In this document: one piece after another, positions 32,663 to 41,859 of the stretch | How positions within the stretch are numbered: position 1 is the stretch's first letter | Layout of the letters: each line of letters starts with the position of its first letter | Source: Erythrobacter sanguineus | Lineage (GTDB): Bacteria > Pseudomonadota > Alphaproteobacteria > Sphingomonadales > Sphingomonadaceae | DNA length: 64,000 bases | Assembly: GCF_900143235.1 (NCBI RefSeq) | Contig: NZ_FRDF01000015.1 | Location: 1-64,000 of the forward strand | Direction: 5' to 3' | Position numbers and translations under genes: made by a program | Notes under the pieces: generated by a model | Databases searched by the model: none | What the model saw: the letters and a program-made list of their open reading frames with translations, nothing else | What the model was told of the DNA's origin: nothing

Positions 32663-35143
32663 ATGAGAAAGACGCGAAACGTGCGCCTGGCGGTGCTTTT
32701 GCTTTCCCTGTCCGTGCTGCTTGCGCCGCTCGGCGCCAGGGCTGATTCACAGGGGATCGCCGTGCCGACTGGAGAGACCGGGTTGTTGCCGGTTCGCACC
32801 GATGCCGCCGAGGGGCGCATCCTGCTGACACTGCCGCGCCCGGCCGAGGACGGCGTGGCGCTGCGCCTGCTTTACAGCACCGCTCTCAAGACCGGGCTCG
32901 GCTCGGCGCCGCTGACGCTTGATCGCGGTCGCACCGGCAACACCCAGCTGCTTGCATTCCGGCGGATCGGCGGCAAGGTTGCGGTGCAGTTCGAAAACCC
33001 CCGTTTCCGGGCGAGCGCCGGCGGTCCCGACCGGCAAAAGGCGGTGGCCAGCGATTTCGGAACCTCTACGGTCTGGCTGACCAATATCGCCGAAACGCTG
33101 AGCGATGGCCGGCTGGTGATCGACATCGCGCCTTTCCTCGTGCTGGATGCGCTGGGCATTGCTGGTTCGCTTAACCAGGATCAGGACCCGTTCGGCATCG
33201 GTTCGGCGACGGCGATCGGTGGCAAGGGGTTCAAGCTGGAGGAAAAGCTCAGCCTTGCTGATCCAGCCTCGGTCAGGGTGTTTCCCGACAATCTTGAGGT
33301 GGACGCGGTCCAGACCTATGTCTCCGACAGGCCGGGCGCCGAGGTCGAGAACATTGTTCCTGATCCCGGCAAGATCACCTTCATCGTTCACCACAGCTTT
33401 GTGCGCCTGCCCGAGCCGGGCTTTGTTCCGCGCCGTTTCGATCCGCGGCTGGGCGGTATTGCGACTCAGGCGGTGGATTTCTCCGCGCCGATGGGCGCGC
33501 CGGTCGTCTATGACATGGCCAACCGCTTCCGGTTGGAAAAGGTCGATCCGACCGCGCTCCGTTCGCTGGTGAAGAAGCCGATTGTCTTCCATCTCGATCG
33601 TAACACGCCCGAGGCAATCCGTCCGGCACTGCTGGAAGGAATCGGCTGGTGGGCCGACGCCTTCGACGCGGCCGGCTTTATCGATGCCTTCCGCGTTGAA
33701 ATGCTGCCCGAAGGGGCCGATCCGCTCGATGTGCGCTACAATATGGTCAATTGGGTCGACCGTGCCACACGCGGCTGGGCCTATGGCCAGCAGATTGTCG
33801 ATCCGCGCACCGGGGAGATCGTCAAGGGCATGGTGGTGCTGGGCTCATTGCGGGCGCGGCAGGACATCCAGATCTTTCAAGCGCTGGTCGGTGCCTCAGA
33901 GCTGAACAGTGGCGGGCCCAATGATCCGGTAAAGGTCGCACTCGACCGGTTGGCCCAGCTCGGCGCACACGAGGTTGGCCATACGCTGGGCTTCGCCCAT
34001 AATTTTGCCGCCAGCACGCAAGACCGCGCCTCGGTGATGGATTATCCGCCGCCGCGCATCGGGTTGACCGATGGCAAGCCCGACCTGTCCGATGCTTATG
34101 CCAAGGGGATCGGGGACTGGGACACCGCGACCGTGCGCTGGCTCTATGCCGGGGCGGACGAGCGCGAAACAGCCGAAGCGGCGACACGCTTCCGCTATGT
34201 GAAGGACGACAACGCCCGCGCGCCTGACGCTGCCTATGCCTGGGGCGGGTTGTGGGACGATGGCGCCGATCCGGTTGCCGAGCTGGGTCGGCTGATGGCG
34301 GTGCGCGGTGCCGCGCTATCCCGCTTTGGCCTTGGTGCGCTGACCCCCGGCGAACCGGTGTCGAACCTGCGCCGCCGGTTCGTTCCGCTATGGCTCTTGC
34401 ACCGCTATCAGCTGGTGGCAGCGGCCAAGCAGATCGGCGGGCTCGATTTTGTCTATGCGGTCAATGGCGGCGGGCGCGAGACGGCCAAGCCGGTTGCTCC
34501 GCAAGCGCAGCGGGCGGCGCTGGATGCGGCGCTGGCGACGCTGCGGCCCGAGGCCTTGCGCGTGCCGCCCGCCTTGGTGCCGCTGCTTTCGGCCGCGCAA
34601 AACGGCAGCACTGATCGCCAGTATGAAACTGAAATATTCGCCACTGCTGGCGGCCCGGTGTTCGATCCGCTGGTTGCCGCCGATGCCGCGGCGCAGCTGA
34701 CCGTGCAGACGCTGCTCGCCCCGCGCAGGCTGGCGCGGCTGGTGCTGCAAGGCGACAGCAATCCTGCCGCGCTGGGTGTGACCGAACTGTTGGACCGGCT
34801 GACCGACATGGTGCTGGCCTCGACCGGGGACGACCTTGGGCGCCGCATCGCCTACCGCACGTTGTCCACCATGGCGCAGGTCGCGCACCGGCCCGACACC
34901 ACGCCGGAGGTGGCCGCCGCGCTCGACCAGAAGCTCAACGACGTTGGCAATGCGCTGGCGCGGGGCAAGGCCGGCGGGGCCGAACGCGCCTGGGCGCTTG
35001 CCCTGTCGCGGCGGCTGCGCGATCCCGATCAGCGAGCCCAGCTTGCGGCCAGCCTGCCGCGCATGGCCCGTGTGCCGCCGGGCGATCCGATCGGCGAGGA
35101 TAACTGGATGGACCTGTCCAGTCTCCTGACGGTCAGCGAATGA
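32663..35143 (+). CDS. Secreted zinc-dependent metalloprotease (DUF5117-type)
   Basis: A roughly 826-residue protease. The start at 32663 (MRKTRNVRLAVLLLSLSVLL) gives a signal peptide cleaved near GARADS; upstream in-frame codons lie within the tRNA and give no signal. The active site is HEVGHTLGFAH (H436 and H440 as zinc ligands, E437 catalytic, third His at the end). The region before it (FIVHHSFVRLPEPGF) and GWWADAFDAAGF are typical of the large metzincin-like DUF5117/DUF4953 proteins of sphingomonads and Bacteroidetes. The 285 bases upstream hold no gene. Followed by an M20 peptidase after 40 bases, suggesting a joint role in peptide use. Confidence 0.9.
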   Translation: MRKTRNVRLAVLLLSLSVLLAPLGARADSQGIAVPTGETGLLPVRTDAAEGRILLTLPRPAEDGVALRLLYSTALKTGLGSAPLTLDRGRTGNTQLLAFRRIGGKVAVQFENPRFRASAGGPDRQKAVASDFGTSTVWLTNIAETLSDGRLVIDIAPFLVLDALGIAGSLNQDQDPFGIGSATAIGGKGFKLEEKLSLADPASVRVFPDNLEVDAVQTYVSDRPGAEVENIVPDPGKITFIVHHSFVRLPEPGFVPRRFDPRLGGIATQAVDFSAPMGAPVVYDMANRFRLEKVDPTALRSLVKKPIVFHLDRNTPEAIRPALLEGIGWWADAFDAAGFIDAFRVEMLPEGADPLDVRYNMVNWVDRATRGWAYGQQIVDPRTGEIVKGMVVLGSLRARQDIQIFQALVGASELNSGGPNDPVKVALDRLAQLGAHEVGHTLGFAHNFAASTQDRASVMDYPPPRIGLTDGKPDLSDAYAKGIGDWDTATVRWLYAGADERETAEAATRFRYVKDDNARAPDAAYAWGGLWDDGADPVAELGRLMAVRGAALSRFGLGALTPGEPVSNLRRRFVPLWLLHRYQLVAAAKQIGGLDFVYAVNGGGRETAKPVAPQAQRAALDAALATLRPEALRVPPALVPLLSAAQNGSTDRQYETEIFATAGGPVFDPLVAADAAAQLTVQTLLAPRRLARLVLQGDSNPAALGVTELLDRLTDMVLASTGDDLGRRIAYRTLSTMAQVAHRPDTTPEVAAALDQKLNDVGNALARGKAGGAERAWALALSRRLRDPDQRAQLAASLPRMARVPPGDPIGEDNWMDLSSLLTVSE

Positions 35144-35183
35144 GCGCTGGCATAGGCCCGGCACGAACAGGGGAACGACAGGC

Positions 35184-36632
35184 ATGAGCAAGCCACGCAT
35201 GATCCAGAGCCAATGGATGCGAACCGGAACTGCGCTGGCGCTCGCCGCGGCCTTGCTGGCATCGGTCGGCGGGGCGAAAGCTGCTGACCGCGCGCCCCTG
35301 ACGGCGGATGGGCAGCAGGCGTTCGAGATATACCGCGACATCATCGCGATCCGCACCGCGCGCGGGCAGGCGAAGACTCCCGAGATGGTCGCCTATCTGG
35401 TGGCCCGCCTGAAGCAGGGCGGTTTTGCCGATGCCGACATCGCAGTTAGCGATTATGACAGTGCCGGCGAGCCGGTGCAGGGCCTGATCGTGCGCTTTGC
35501 CGCAGGCAAGCCGGACGGGCGCAAGCCGATTGTGCTGCTCGGCCACATGGACGTGGTCGATGCGCTGGCGGAGGACTGGGTGCTGCCGCCTTTTTCCCTG
35601 ACCGAACAGGATGGCTATTTCTTCGGGCGCGGCACCAGTGACAACAAATACGGCATCACCAATCTCGTCCAGACCTTTATCCGGCTAAAGCAGGAAGGAT
35701 GGACGCCTGCCCGGGATCTGTATCTGGTGTTCTCGGGTGACGAGGAGACTGGGATGATCTCCACCCGCGCGCAGGCGGACTATGTCGCGCGCGTGATCGA
35801 TCCGGCCTATGTGCTCAATTCCGACGCGGGCGGCATCACGCTGGCCCCCGACCGCACCCCGCTGGCGATGGCGGTGCAGGCGGCGGAAAAGACCTTCGCG
35901 ACCTTCGAGCTGACTGTTACCAACCCCGGCGGCCATTCCTCGCGCCCGCGCAGCGACAACGCGATCTACGAGCTGGCGGATGCGCTGCGGCGGATCGCCG
36001 ATCACCAGTTCCCTGTTCAGGCAAGCGCGTTGACCCGTTCGTTCCTCGGGGCGCTGGGGCAGATCACGCCCGGCGAACAGGGCGCAGCGATGCGCAGCTT
36101 TGCCGCCGACCCTACCGACGAATCGGCGATCGCGGTGCTGCGCGCCAATCCCGAAACGGTCGGTACGCTCGGCACGACCTGCGTCGCCACGATGCTCAAG
36201 GCCGGGCATGCTGAAAACGCGCTGCCGCAATCCGCCACCGCCACGGTCAACTGCCGGATCTTTCCGGGTATCGGCGCCGCAGCGACCGAGGAGGCGCTCA
36301 AGCAGGTGATCGCCAATGATGCGGTGCAGTTCAGGCTTGTCACCGACGTGACGGAAAGTCCGGAATCCGCTGTCCCTGACGAGGTCATGGCAGCGCTGCG
36401 CAAGACCATCGATGCGCGCTATCCGGGCCTGCCGATCCAACCCTATATGGAATCAGGCGGCACCGACGGCATGCATTACCGCGCCCGCGGCTATGCCACG
36501 GTCGCGATTTCGGGCGCGGCGAGCCGCCCGCAGGACATGTACGCCCACGGCCTCAACGAGCGGCTGTCGGTGGACAGCTTTCATGGCGGGCTCGACCATT
36601 GGTACCGGCTGCTCAAGGAACTGGCTGGCTGA
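35184..36632 (+). CDS. M20-family metallopeptidase (secreted)
   Basis: A 482-residue dizinc exopeptidase or amidohydrolase with a signal peptide (GTALALAAALLASVGGAKA). Zinc-ligand motifs: LLGHMDVVD (H121), GRGTSDNKYG with the bridging Asp, FSGDEETGM (catalytic Glu and ligand), and a final SGGTDGMHYRARG region. A dimerisation domain starting near NPGGHSSRPRSDNA lies in the middle. It likely removes residues from peptides in the periplasm. Convergent with the LPOR remnant, six bases away. Confidence 0.92.
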   Translation: MSKPRMIQSQWMRTGTALALAAALLASVGGAKAADRAPLTADGQQAFEIYRDIIAIRTARGQAKTPEMVAYLVARLKQGGFADADIAVSDYDSAGEPVQGLIVRFAAGKPDGRKPIVLLGHMDVVDALAEDWVLPPFSLTEQDGYFFGRGTSDNKYGITNLVQTFIRLKQEGWTPARDLYLVFSGDEETGMISTRAQADYVARVIDPAYVLNSDAGGITLAPDRTPLAMAVQAAEKTFATFELTVTNPGGHSSRPRSDNAIYELADALRRIADHQFPVQASALTRSFLGALGQITPGEQGAAMRSFAADPTDESAIAVLRANPETVGTLGTTCVATMLKAGHAENALPQSATATVNCRIFPGIGAAATEEALKQVIANDAVQFRLVTDVTESPESAVPDEVMAALRKTIDARYPGLPIQPYMESGGTDGMHYRARGYATVAISGAASRPQDMYAHGLNERLSVDSFHGGLDHWYRLLKELAG

Positions 36633-36638
36633 CCAACC

Positions 36639-37148
36639 CTACGCGCTTTGCGGGATGGCAGGGCGTTCGAGGCCGACAAGTCTGCCGCTGAGATCCCACA
36701 GCCGGGACGATCGCTGCGGGTTTTCCGCTTTCGCCGACTTTTCCGCTTTCGCCGACAAGGGTTGCGCGAAGGCGCGAGCGTGAGGCTTCTGGCGGTTGCC
36801 CCAGCTCCAATGGACGCCCGAAGTCGTGAACTCCGGATCGGCGATCACCTGCGCCACGCGCTCGCCCGATAATGGCTGGGAGACATAACCCCTGGTCACA
36901 TTCTTCTGGAACCACGGAAAAATCGACTGGAAAGCCCTGGGCGCGTGGTGGAACAGCGGCGTGTCGGCGACGCAGCCGGGGTAGACCGTGGCGCAGATGC
37001 TCCTGGTATCGGCGTGGAACCGGGCGTGAAGTTCGCGGCAGGCCATGATGACATGCCAGCCCCGCGCGGCGAGGGCGCGTGCGGTCCACAGGCCAACGCC
37101 TGAAGATGCTCCGGTGACAAGGGTGGTCTTTTCAGATTCGATTGTCAT
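36639..37148 (-). pseudogene. Internally deleted light-dependent protochlorophyllide reductase (LPOR)
   Basis: 169 codons that join the first about 37 residues of an SDR ([20 protein letters not shown], then [10 protein letters not shown]) to a C-terminal half highly characteristic of [45 protein letters not shown] and [12 protein letters not shown] normal LPOR is about 310-320 residues, so some 140-150 residues are gone in frame, including the NAG and the catalytic YxxxK. The junction lies near 37026-37040, within [14 protein letters not shown] reduces protochlorophyllide in light during (bacterio)chlorophyll synthesis; this version cannot. The frame is still open with an 18-base duplication near its end. 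No other photosynthesis gene is in the window. Confidence 0.82.
36721..36756. repeat. 18-base perfect tandem duplication inside the LPOR remnant
   Basis: The 18-base unit beginning TTTTCCGCTTTCG occurs twice head to tail (36721-36738 and 36739-36756). On the coding strand it gives a repeated AKAEKS-like segment. The unit is a multiple of three, so the frame stays open. It fits relaxed selection on the remnant. Confidence 0.9.
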
Positions 37149-37377
37149 GGCATCACGGATTGCCGCAAGGCTGCACCGGTTTCAACGGGTCAACACCGCA
37201 AGCTGTCGATCGCTTGCTGTGCGCCTGCCGACCGGGACGGACGTGCCGCAGACATGGTGAGCGGTGCCGGGCGCGCACCTTCCCGAAGCTTCAACCCCTC
37301 AGAAGGTGGATCGCTATCGCGCCAATCGGCAAGCAAGCATGCGATCAAGGCGCGCGAGCGCCCGCTGCGGACAGGAC

Positions 37378-38220
37378 TCAATCATGGACTGGCCCAGCGA
37401 CGCTGCACGCAGCCGCATCCGGTTCCGCGTCGGTGCTTCGTGCTGCATATTGGCCGGAAGGCGTCGCAGCCTTGGCAAGTTCGGCGCCGGGCATCGGCGG
37501 GCCGGGCTGGTGCCAGACCAGCGCCGACAGGCCGAGCCACGCGGTGAACATGATCAAGTAGGGCCAGCGACGTGGCCACAGCCGGGCCACCAGCAGCGTC
37601 GCCGCCGCAGTGCCGGCGAGGGCGAGCAAGGCAGAACTTGCCGCGCGCGTGTCAATGCCGGTGCCGGTGAGCCCCGTCTGGATCGCCGTGCTGGCCCATT
37701 GCGCCGGCAACAGGGCCAGCAGCCAATCCGGCAACATGCCCGGCATGGCCGAGGCTGTTAACAGGATGGCAGCCTCGCCAGCGACCACAGCAACGGCGAT
37801 CAACCAGCCCTTGTCGGATGCGCTGCGGGCAAACAGGGCGCCGCGCGCTGCAAAGCTGATGCTGGCGATGATAAGGGCCAGCCCGGTTGACAGCGGATGT
37901 GCCAAGCGTGGCATGCCCAGTGCCTGCGCGAACAGGATGAGGCCAGCCCCGGTCAGGAGCGCAAGAACAACGCCGATCCACAGGCGCCCGGCAGCGGCCG
38001 CTGCGATCATGCCGGCTCCCATCAGGCCTAACGCCAGTATCGGGCCACCAATCAGGGCCAGCGGCGCCGGAGCAGGTGCCTCCACAAACAGCAGCATGGC
38101 AAGGGCAGGCGCCACAACCCCGGCCAGCGCCGCAGAGAGCCAGGCCAGAAACGGCCAGGCCGGAGGTTGAGCATGCGGCAGGAACTTCATGCGACAGTCA
38201 CTGGTTGAAGCGCCAGACAT
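37378..38220 (-). CDS. Integral membrane protein of unknown function
   Basis: About 280 residues with six or more hydrophobic helices: FLAWLSAALAGVVAPALAML, LALIGGPILALGLMGAGMI, IGVVLALLTGAGLILFAQAL, GLALIIASISFAARGAL, GWLIAVAVVAGEAAILL, LLALAGTAAATLLVA and YLIMFTAWLGLSALVW. The C-terminal tail is soluble. No transport or enzyme motif is visible. The start is uncertain between ATG 38220 and ATG 38190 (MKFLPHAQ); neither has a strong ribosome-binding site. The 229 bases downstream to the LPOR remnant hold nothing recognisable. Confidence 0.65.
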   Translation of the reverse strand: MSGASTSDCRMKFLPHAQPPAWPFLAWLSAALAGVVAPALAMLLFVEAPAPAPLALIGGPILALGLMGAGMIAAAAAGRLWIGVVLALLTGAGLILFAQALGMPRLAHPLSTGLALIIASISFAARGALFARSASDKGWLIAVAVVAGEAAILLTASAMPGMLPDWLLALLPAQWASTAIQTGLTGTGIDTRAASSALLALAGTAAATLLVARLWPRRWPYLIMFTAWLGLSALVWHQPGPPMPGAELAKAATPSGQYAARSTDAEPDAAACSVAGPVHD

Positions 38221-38335
38221 TGTCGAGCAGGAACCATCAGTGACGCCCTGATCGGGTCATGGTTGCGAAGACCATCCCACGGCACCGGAAGCAGGAATCG
38301 GGCCGTATCCGCTCAGTCTGTTTCTGCCGCTCAGG

Positions 38336-38761
38336 TCATAGCGAGAAGCGGATCCCACTCACGAACCTCGATCGATCCGAAAACTGGCCGAATATGCCGC
38401 TGCGTGCGCCATAGAAAATGTCGCCGCCAATGAAAATCGCAAACCGGTCGTCGAGCCGCCGCTCCAGTTCAAGCCGCACAAGTCCGTCCGCGTCTGTGAG
38501 CGATTGCCGACGACCTGCCACAATATGATCGGATGCCGCCCGCATGAGCGCGTCTGCACCCCCCTCTTTCAATGGCAAGGTCGCGATTGTCACCGGGACG
38601 AGTAACAGAATCGGTCTGGCCAAAGCGCACTTGCTTGCTGCGCACACGACGCGGCGTAACTCGCCCCGACACCAGATCAGCCGCCGACGCCCGTGCGGCG
38701 CTTGAGCATTTCCAGCGCATGATGCGTCAGCATCCTGGCGCGCTGGCATAACGTGCAGCAA
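38336..38761 (-). pseudogene. Possible remnant of an outer-membrane beta-barrel gene
   Basis: Only the last 50 or so residues look like a protein: GLVRLELERRLDDRFAIFIG, then GARSGIFGQFSDRSRF and VSGIRFSL at the stop. Alternating hydrophobic residues and the aromatic/hydrophobic end resemble the final strands of an alginate-export-type porin. The upstream part is Arg/Ala-rich without a barrel pattern or signal peptide, so the rest of the gene seems lost. The surrounding 630-base gap (38221-38850) holds nothing else recognisable. Chance open frame is a real alternative. Confidence 0.35.
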
Positions 38762-38850
38762 ATGGCGTTACGCCAGTGCAGATGAGCGGCTGGCAATACA
38801 GGCAGCACCCTGACCGGACGCGGGAAGCAAGCTGCCCTGCTTCGGCGGGC

Positions 38851-39762
38851 CTAGCCCACCGCGCGGTCGGCCTTGTCCTTTTCGTTGGTGCCCTTGATCA
38901 TCGCGCGCATCGCCTCCCACTCGGCATCGCCCAGCGCGTGGAGCATGGGGTAGAAGGTGCCGCCATTGGCCTGATAGCCTGCGCCGTCGATGGCGATGGT
39001 CTGGCCGTTCACATATTCCGCGCCCGGCCCCATCAGGAACACCGCGAGATTGGCAAGTTCGTGCATCTCGCCAGCACGGCCCATCGGATTGAGATCATTC
39101 TTGGAATTGCCGCCCTGACCGCCGGGCGAGAGCCGCGCGTTCATGCCCTTGGTCGGGAAAAGGCCCGGAGCGATGGCGTTGAAGCGCAGCCCGTAGCGGC
39201 CCCATTCGGTCGCAAGGCTCTGGGTCATGGCGTTGATCGCGGTCTTGGACATGGCGGACGGCACAACAAAGGCGCTGCCCGACCATACCCAGGTGGTGAG
39301 GATCGACAGGAAGCTGGCCTTTTTCTGCTCCGCAATCAGACGCTTGCCGATGTCGAGCGTGACATAGAATGTCCCGCGCATCACGATGTCGGCGATGGCG
39401 TTGAAGCCGCCGACCGACAGATCCTCGGTGCGGCTGATGAAATTGCCCGCCGCATTGTTGACCACGCCGGTCAGCGCGCCGCCATCGGCCCAGATCGCAT
39501 CGACCATTGCATGGATCGCGTCGGCATCGCGGATGTCGCAGGCCATGCCGACGATCCGGCCGCCCGATGCGCCATGCGCTTCGGTCAGTTCGGTCGCGGT
39601 TTCATCCAGCTTGTTCTGCCGCCGTCCGCAGATATAGACGGTCGCACCCAGTTTCAGGAAGCCTTCCGCCATTTCGCGGCCCAACCCGGTGCCGCCGCCG
39701 GTGACGAGGATGCGCTCGCCCGCCATCAGGCCTTCACGGAACATCAGCTTCGATACGTCCAT
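38851..39762 (-). CDS. SDR-family protein, 2,4-dienoyl-CoA-reductase-like
   Basis: A 303-residue SDR. NAD(P) motif TGGGTGLG near residues 21-28, VVNNAAGNF, and the active-site region VVPSAMSKTAINAMTQSLA, in which the usual Tyr four residues before Lys is Ser. That pattern, and TEWGRYGLRFNAIAPG, match the 2,4-dienoyl-CoA reductase/peroxisomal DECR-like group, which lacks the canonical Tyr. The C-terminus extends about 40 residues beyond common SDRs. AAGGACAAGGG precedes the ATG. Last gene of the eight-gene operon, 14 bases after the acyl-CoA dehydrogenase; probable role in reducing or isomerising an unsaturated acyl-CoA. Confidence 0.85.
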   Translation of the reverse strand: MDVSKLMFREGLMAGERILVTGGGTGLGREMAEGFLKLGATVYICGRRQNKLDETATELTEAHGASGGRIVGMACDIRDADAIHAMVDAIWADGGALTGVVNNAAGNFISRTEDLSVGGFNAIADIVMRGTFYVTLDIGKRLIAEQKKASFLSILTTWVWSGSAFVVPSAMSKTAINAMTQSLATEWGRYGLRFNAIAPGLFPTKGMNARLSPGGQGGNSKNDLNPMGRAGEMHELANLAVFLMGPGAEYVNGQTIAIDGAGYQANGGTFYPMLHALGDAEWEAMRAMIKGTNEKDKADRAVG

Positions 39763-39776
39763 TGACCCTTGTCCTT

Positions 39777-41003
39777 TCAGAGACCGAGCACGGTCTTGGC
39801 GATGATGTTCTTCTGCACTTCGTCCGAACCGCCGAAAATCGTGGCCGCGCGGTTGTTGAGATAGCGGCCCATTGCGGTTTGCGCATATTCGCTGCCCACC
39901 GGTTCGGGCGCTTCGTTGCCGTAGAGCGGGCGTTCGAGCGGCAGTTGCAGCGCATCCGGCCCGAGCAGTTCCAGCCTGAGCACATCGACCTGTTGGCCGA
40001 TATTGGAACCCAGCAGCTTGACCAGCGAGGTCTGCGGCCCCGGCGCGCGCCCCTTGGCCAGTTCGGCAAGGATGCGCAGCTCGGTCACTTCCAGCGCCTC
40101 TGCCTCCAGCCTGACCCGGGCGAGCCGGTCGCGGAAGCGCGCATCATGGGCGATCGCGCCATTGACGCCTGAAGGCTGGGTCTGGGCCAGTTCCTCCAGC
40201 CGATCGATCGACTGGATCAGGCGCGGGGCAAAACAGGATCCGCCGCGCTCGTTTTCCAGCAGGAACTTGGCGATGCTCCAGCCAGCGCCTTCCGCGCCGA
40301 TGCGGTTTTCTTCCCCGGTGCGGGCATCGGTGAAGAACACCGCGTTGACCTCGTGATCGCCCGACATCGAATGGATCGGGGTCACTTCCACGCCGGGCTG
40401 GTCCATCGGCACCAGCAGAAAGCTGATCCCGGCCTGCTTCTTCACGGTCGCGTCGGTGCGGACCAGCGCGAAGATCCAGTTGGCGTGGTGGGCGTGGGTG
40501 GTCCAGATCTTCGATCCGTTGATCACATACTCGTCGCCGCCTGCCCCCGATCCGGCTTCAAGCCGCGCGCTGGTCTTGAGGCTGGCAAGGTCGGAGCCGC
40601 TGCCGGGTTCGGAATAGCCCTGGCACCAGTAATCCTCGCCTGACAGGATGCGCGGCAGAAACCGTGCTTTCTGTTCGGGCGTGCCAAAGGCGCAGATCAC
40701 CGGGCCGACCAGCCTCAGGCCGAGGATCGCCAGCGCCGGAGCCCCGGCCAGCGCGCATTCCTTTTCGAAGATGAACTTCTGTGTGGGGGTCCAGCCGGTG
40801 CCGCCATCCGCCTCGGGCCAGTGCGGGGCAACCCAGCCTTTTTCATGCAGGATGCGGTGCCATTCCATCCCGATGTCGGGCTCGACAAACACCCCCGGCG
40901 TGCGCCGCGCGCCATCGCGCAGCCGCTCGGGCAGGTTGTCGCGCAGAAAGGCGCGCACTTCCTCGCGGAAGGCAATGTCCTGAGGCGAGAAGTCCATGTC
41001 CAT
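39777..41003 (-). CDS. Acyl-CoA dehydrogenase (large subunit type)
   Basis: A 408-residue FAD enzyme making an alpha,beta-unsaturated acyl-CoA. It shows the family order: N-terminal helical domain (FREEVRAFLRDNLPE), the flavin-binding CQGYSEPGSGSDLASL, SKIWTTHAHHANWIFALVRTD, and a C-terminal helical domain ending MGRYLNNRAATIFGGSDEVQ. The last motif contacts FAD across subunits. It shares the operon with a second, smaller dehydrogenase (44271-45353), like the alpha2beta2 enzymes of cholesterol side-chain degradation. ATG at 41003; ATG 40997 is an alternative. Confidence 0.92.
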   Translation of the reverse strand: MDMDFSPQDIAFREEVRAFLRDNLPERLRDGARRTPGVFVEPDIGMEWHRILHEKGWVAPHWPEADGGTGWTPTQKFIFEKECALAGAPALAILGLRLVGPVICAFGTPEQKARFLPRILSGEDYWCQGYSEPGSGSDLASLKTSARLEAGSGAGGDEYVINGSKIWTTHAHHANWIFALVRTDATVKKQAGISFLLVPMDQPGVEVTPIHSMSGDHEVNAVFFTDARTGEENRIGAEGAGWSIAKFLLENERGGSCFAPRLIQSIDRLEELAQTQPSGVNGAIAHDARFRDRLARVRLEAEALEVTELRILAELAKGRAPGPQTSLVKLLGSNIGQQVDVLRLELLGPDALQLPLERPLYGNEAPEPVGSEYAQTAMGRYLNNRAATIFGGSDEVQKNIIAKTVLGL

Positions 41004-41078
41004 GTCAATCGATCCCGTTCGTCGTATTCAGTCTGTCGGCTCAGCCGTCAATTCAGGCCCCATTCCAGAGCCCGTCTT

Positions 41079-41102
41079 AGGCACCTTCTCAGGCACCTTC
41101 TC
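41079..41102. repeat. 12-base tandem duplication across the ThuA stop codon
   Basis: AGGCACCTTCTC occurs twice head to tail (41079-41090 and 41091-41102). The stop codon of the ThuA gene (41089-41091) lies at the junction, so the second copy is outside the gene. A similar duplication lies at the end of the small acyl-CoA dehydrogenase gene. Confidence 0.85.
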
Positions 41103-41844
41103 TCATGGCCCAGCGGATCATGCGCCGCAGCAGGTCATGATACACATCATAATTCCACGCGCACATTTCCTTGTGCGGGTAGAAATCGGCCATCCCGGGC
41201 AGGTCATAGTGACCGCGACAATGGCCCAGCGTGTTGTAAACGATGCGACCCTCGCCGATATCCCTCGTATAAAGGATAGGCACGGCGGCCTTTTCCCAAT
41301 GGGCCTCGACAAAGCCGGTCGCCTCGCCTTCGAAGGTGGTCTGCATCAGGGTTTCGATCGGGGCGGTGGTCTTGGACAGGTACAGTTCGTCCACCACTTC
41401 GAAATCCGCGATCCCGCGGGTCAGTTCGTGATCCTTGTTCACCACCTCGACCGGGAATGGGCCGATTGGCGGATGCGCCTTGAACTGGGTGCCGAGCATG
41501 TCGAACACGTCGGGCCGATCATTCGGCGTATCAACCAGACCTTCGGCCGTGAACACCAGAATGGAGTTGGTGCCGTGCAGGGCCATCCACTTGCCACCCT
41601 TTTCGAGCCACGCCCGCAACTGCGCCGCCTGTTCCCCGGTCGGCATCAGATCGCAGGTATAGGTGATCAGAAAGCGGCATTGATCGAGCCGCTCCAGCCC
41701 CGAATAATCCGCCGCCACGGTGGTGCGGATATGCGGGTGTTCGGCCAGCATCTTCAGGATTTCAAGCCGGGGGTAGTCGATATCATGATACTTGCCCGCG
41801 GCGATGAAATGCGCGTCAATCCTGGTGGCGGGTTGTTCTGGCAT
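41089..41844 (-). CDS. ThuA-like (class I glutamine-amidotransferase-fold) protein
   Basis: A 251-residue protein with the ThuA fold: KYHDIDYPRLEILKML early, YTCDLMPTGEQAAQLRAWLE, GGKWMALHGTN (the position of the amidotransferase nucleophile elbow, no Cys here), and ILYTRDIGEGRIVYNTLGHC near the end. ThuA proteins are linked to trehalose or glycoside use, but members in catabolic clusters are uncharacterised. AGGAAC precedes the ATG; it starts 15 bases after the SDR. A second ThuA-like gene is at 47.1-47.9 kb. Confidence 0.85.
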   Translation of the reverse strand: MPEQPATRIDAHFIAAGKYHDIDYPRLEILKMLAEHPHIRTTVAADYSGLERLDQCRFLITYTCDLMPTGEQAAQLRAWLEKGGKWMALHGTNSILVFTAEGLVDTPNDRPDVFDMLGTQFKAHPPIGPFPVEVVNKDHELTRGIADFEVVDELYLSKTTAPIETLMQTTFEGEATGFVEAHWEKAAVPILYTRDIGEGRIVYNTLGHCRGHYDLPGMADFYPHKEMCAWNYDVYHDLLRRMIRWAMREGA

Positions 41845-41859
41845 ATCCGTTCCTGACCC

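Noticed and set aside
37142-37761. Plus-strand open frames after the LPOR remnant
   Set aside because: Arg/Ser/Ala-rich products without motifs; they overlap the better-supported membrane protein on the other strand or lie in the unassigned gap.
38851-39762. SDR at 38.9 kb as a dead enzyme because the YxxxK tyrosine is missing
   Set aside because: Dienoyl-CoA-reductase-type SDRs lack that Tyr and use another residue, so this is family-typical, unlike the Tyr-to-Phe case at 0.4-1.2 kb.
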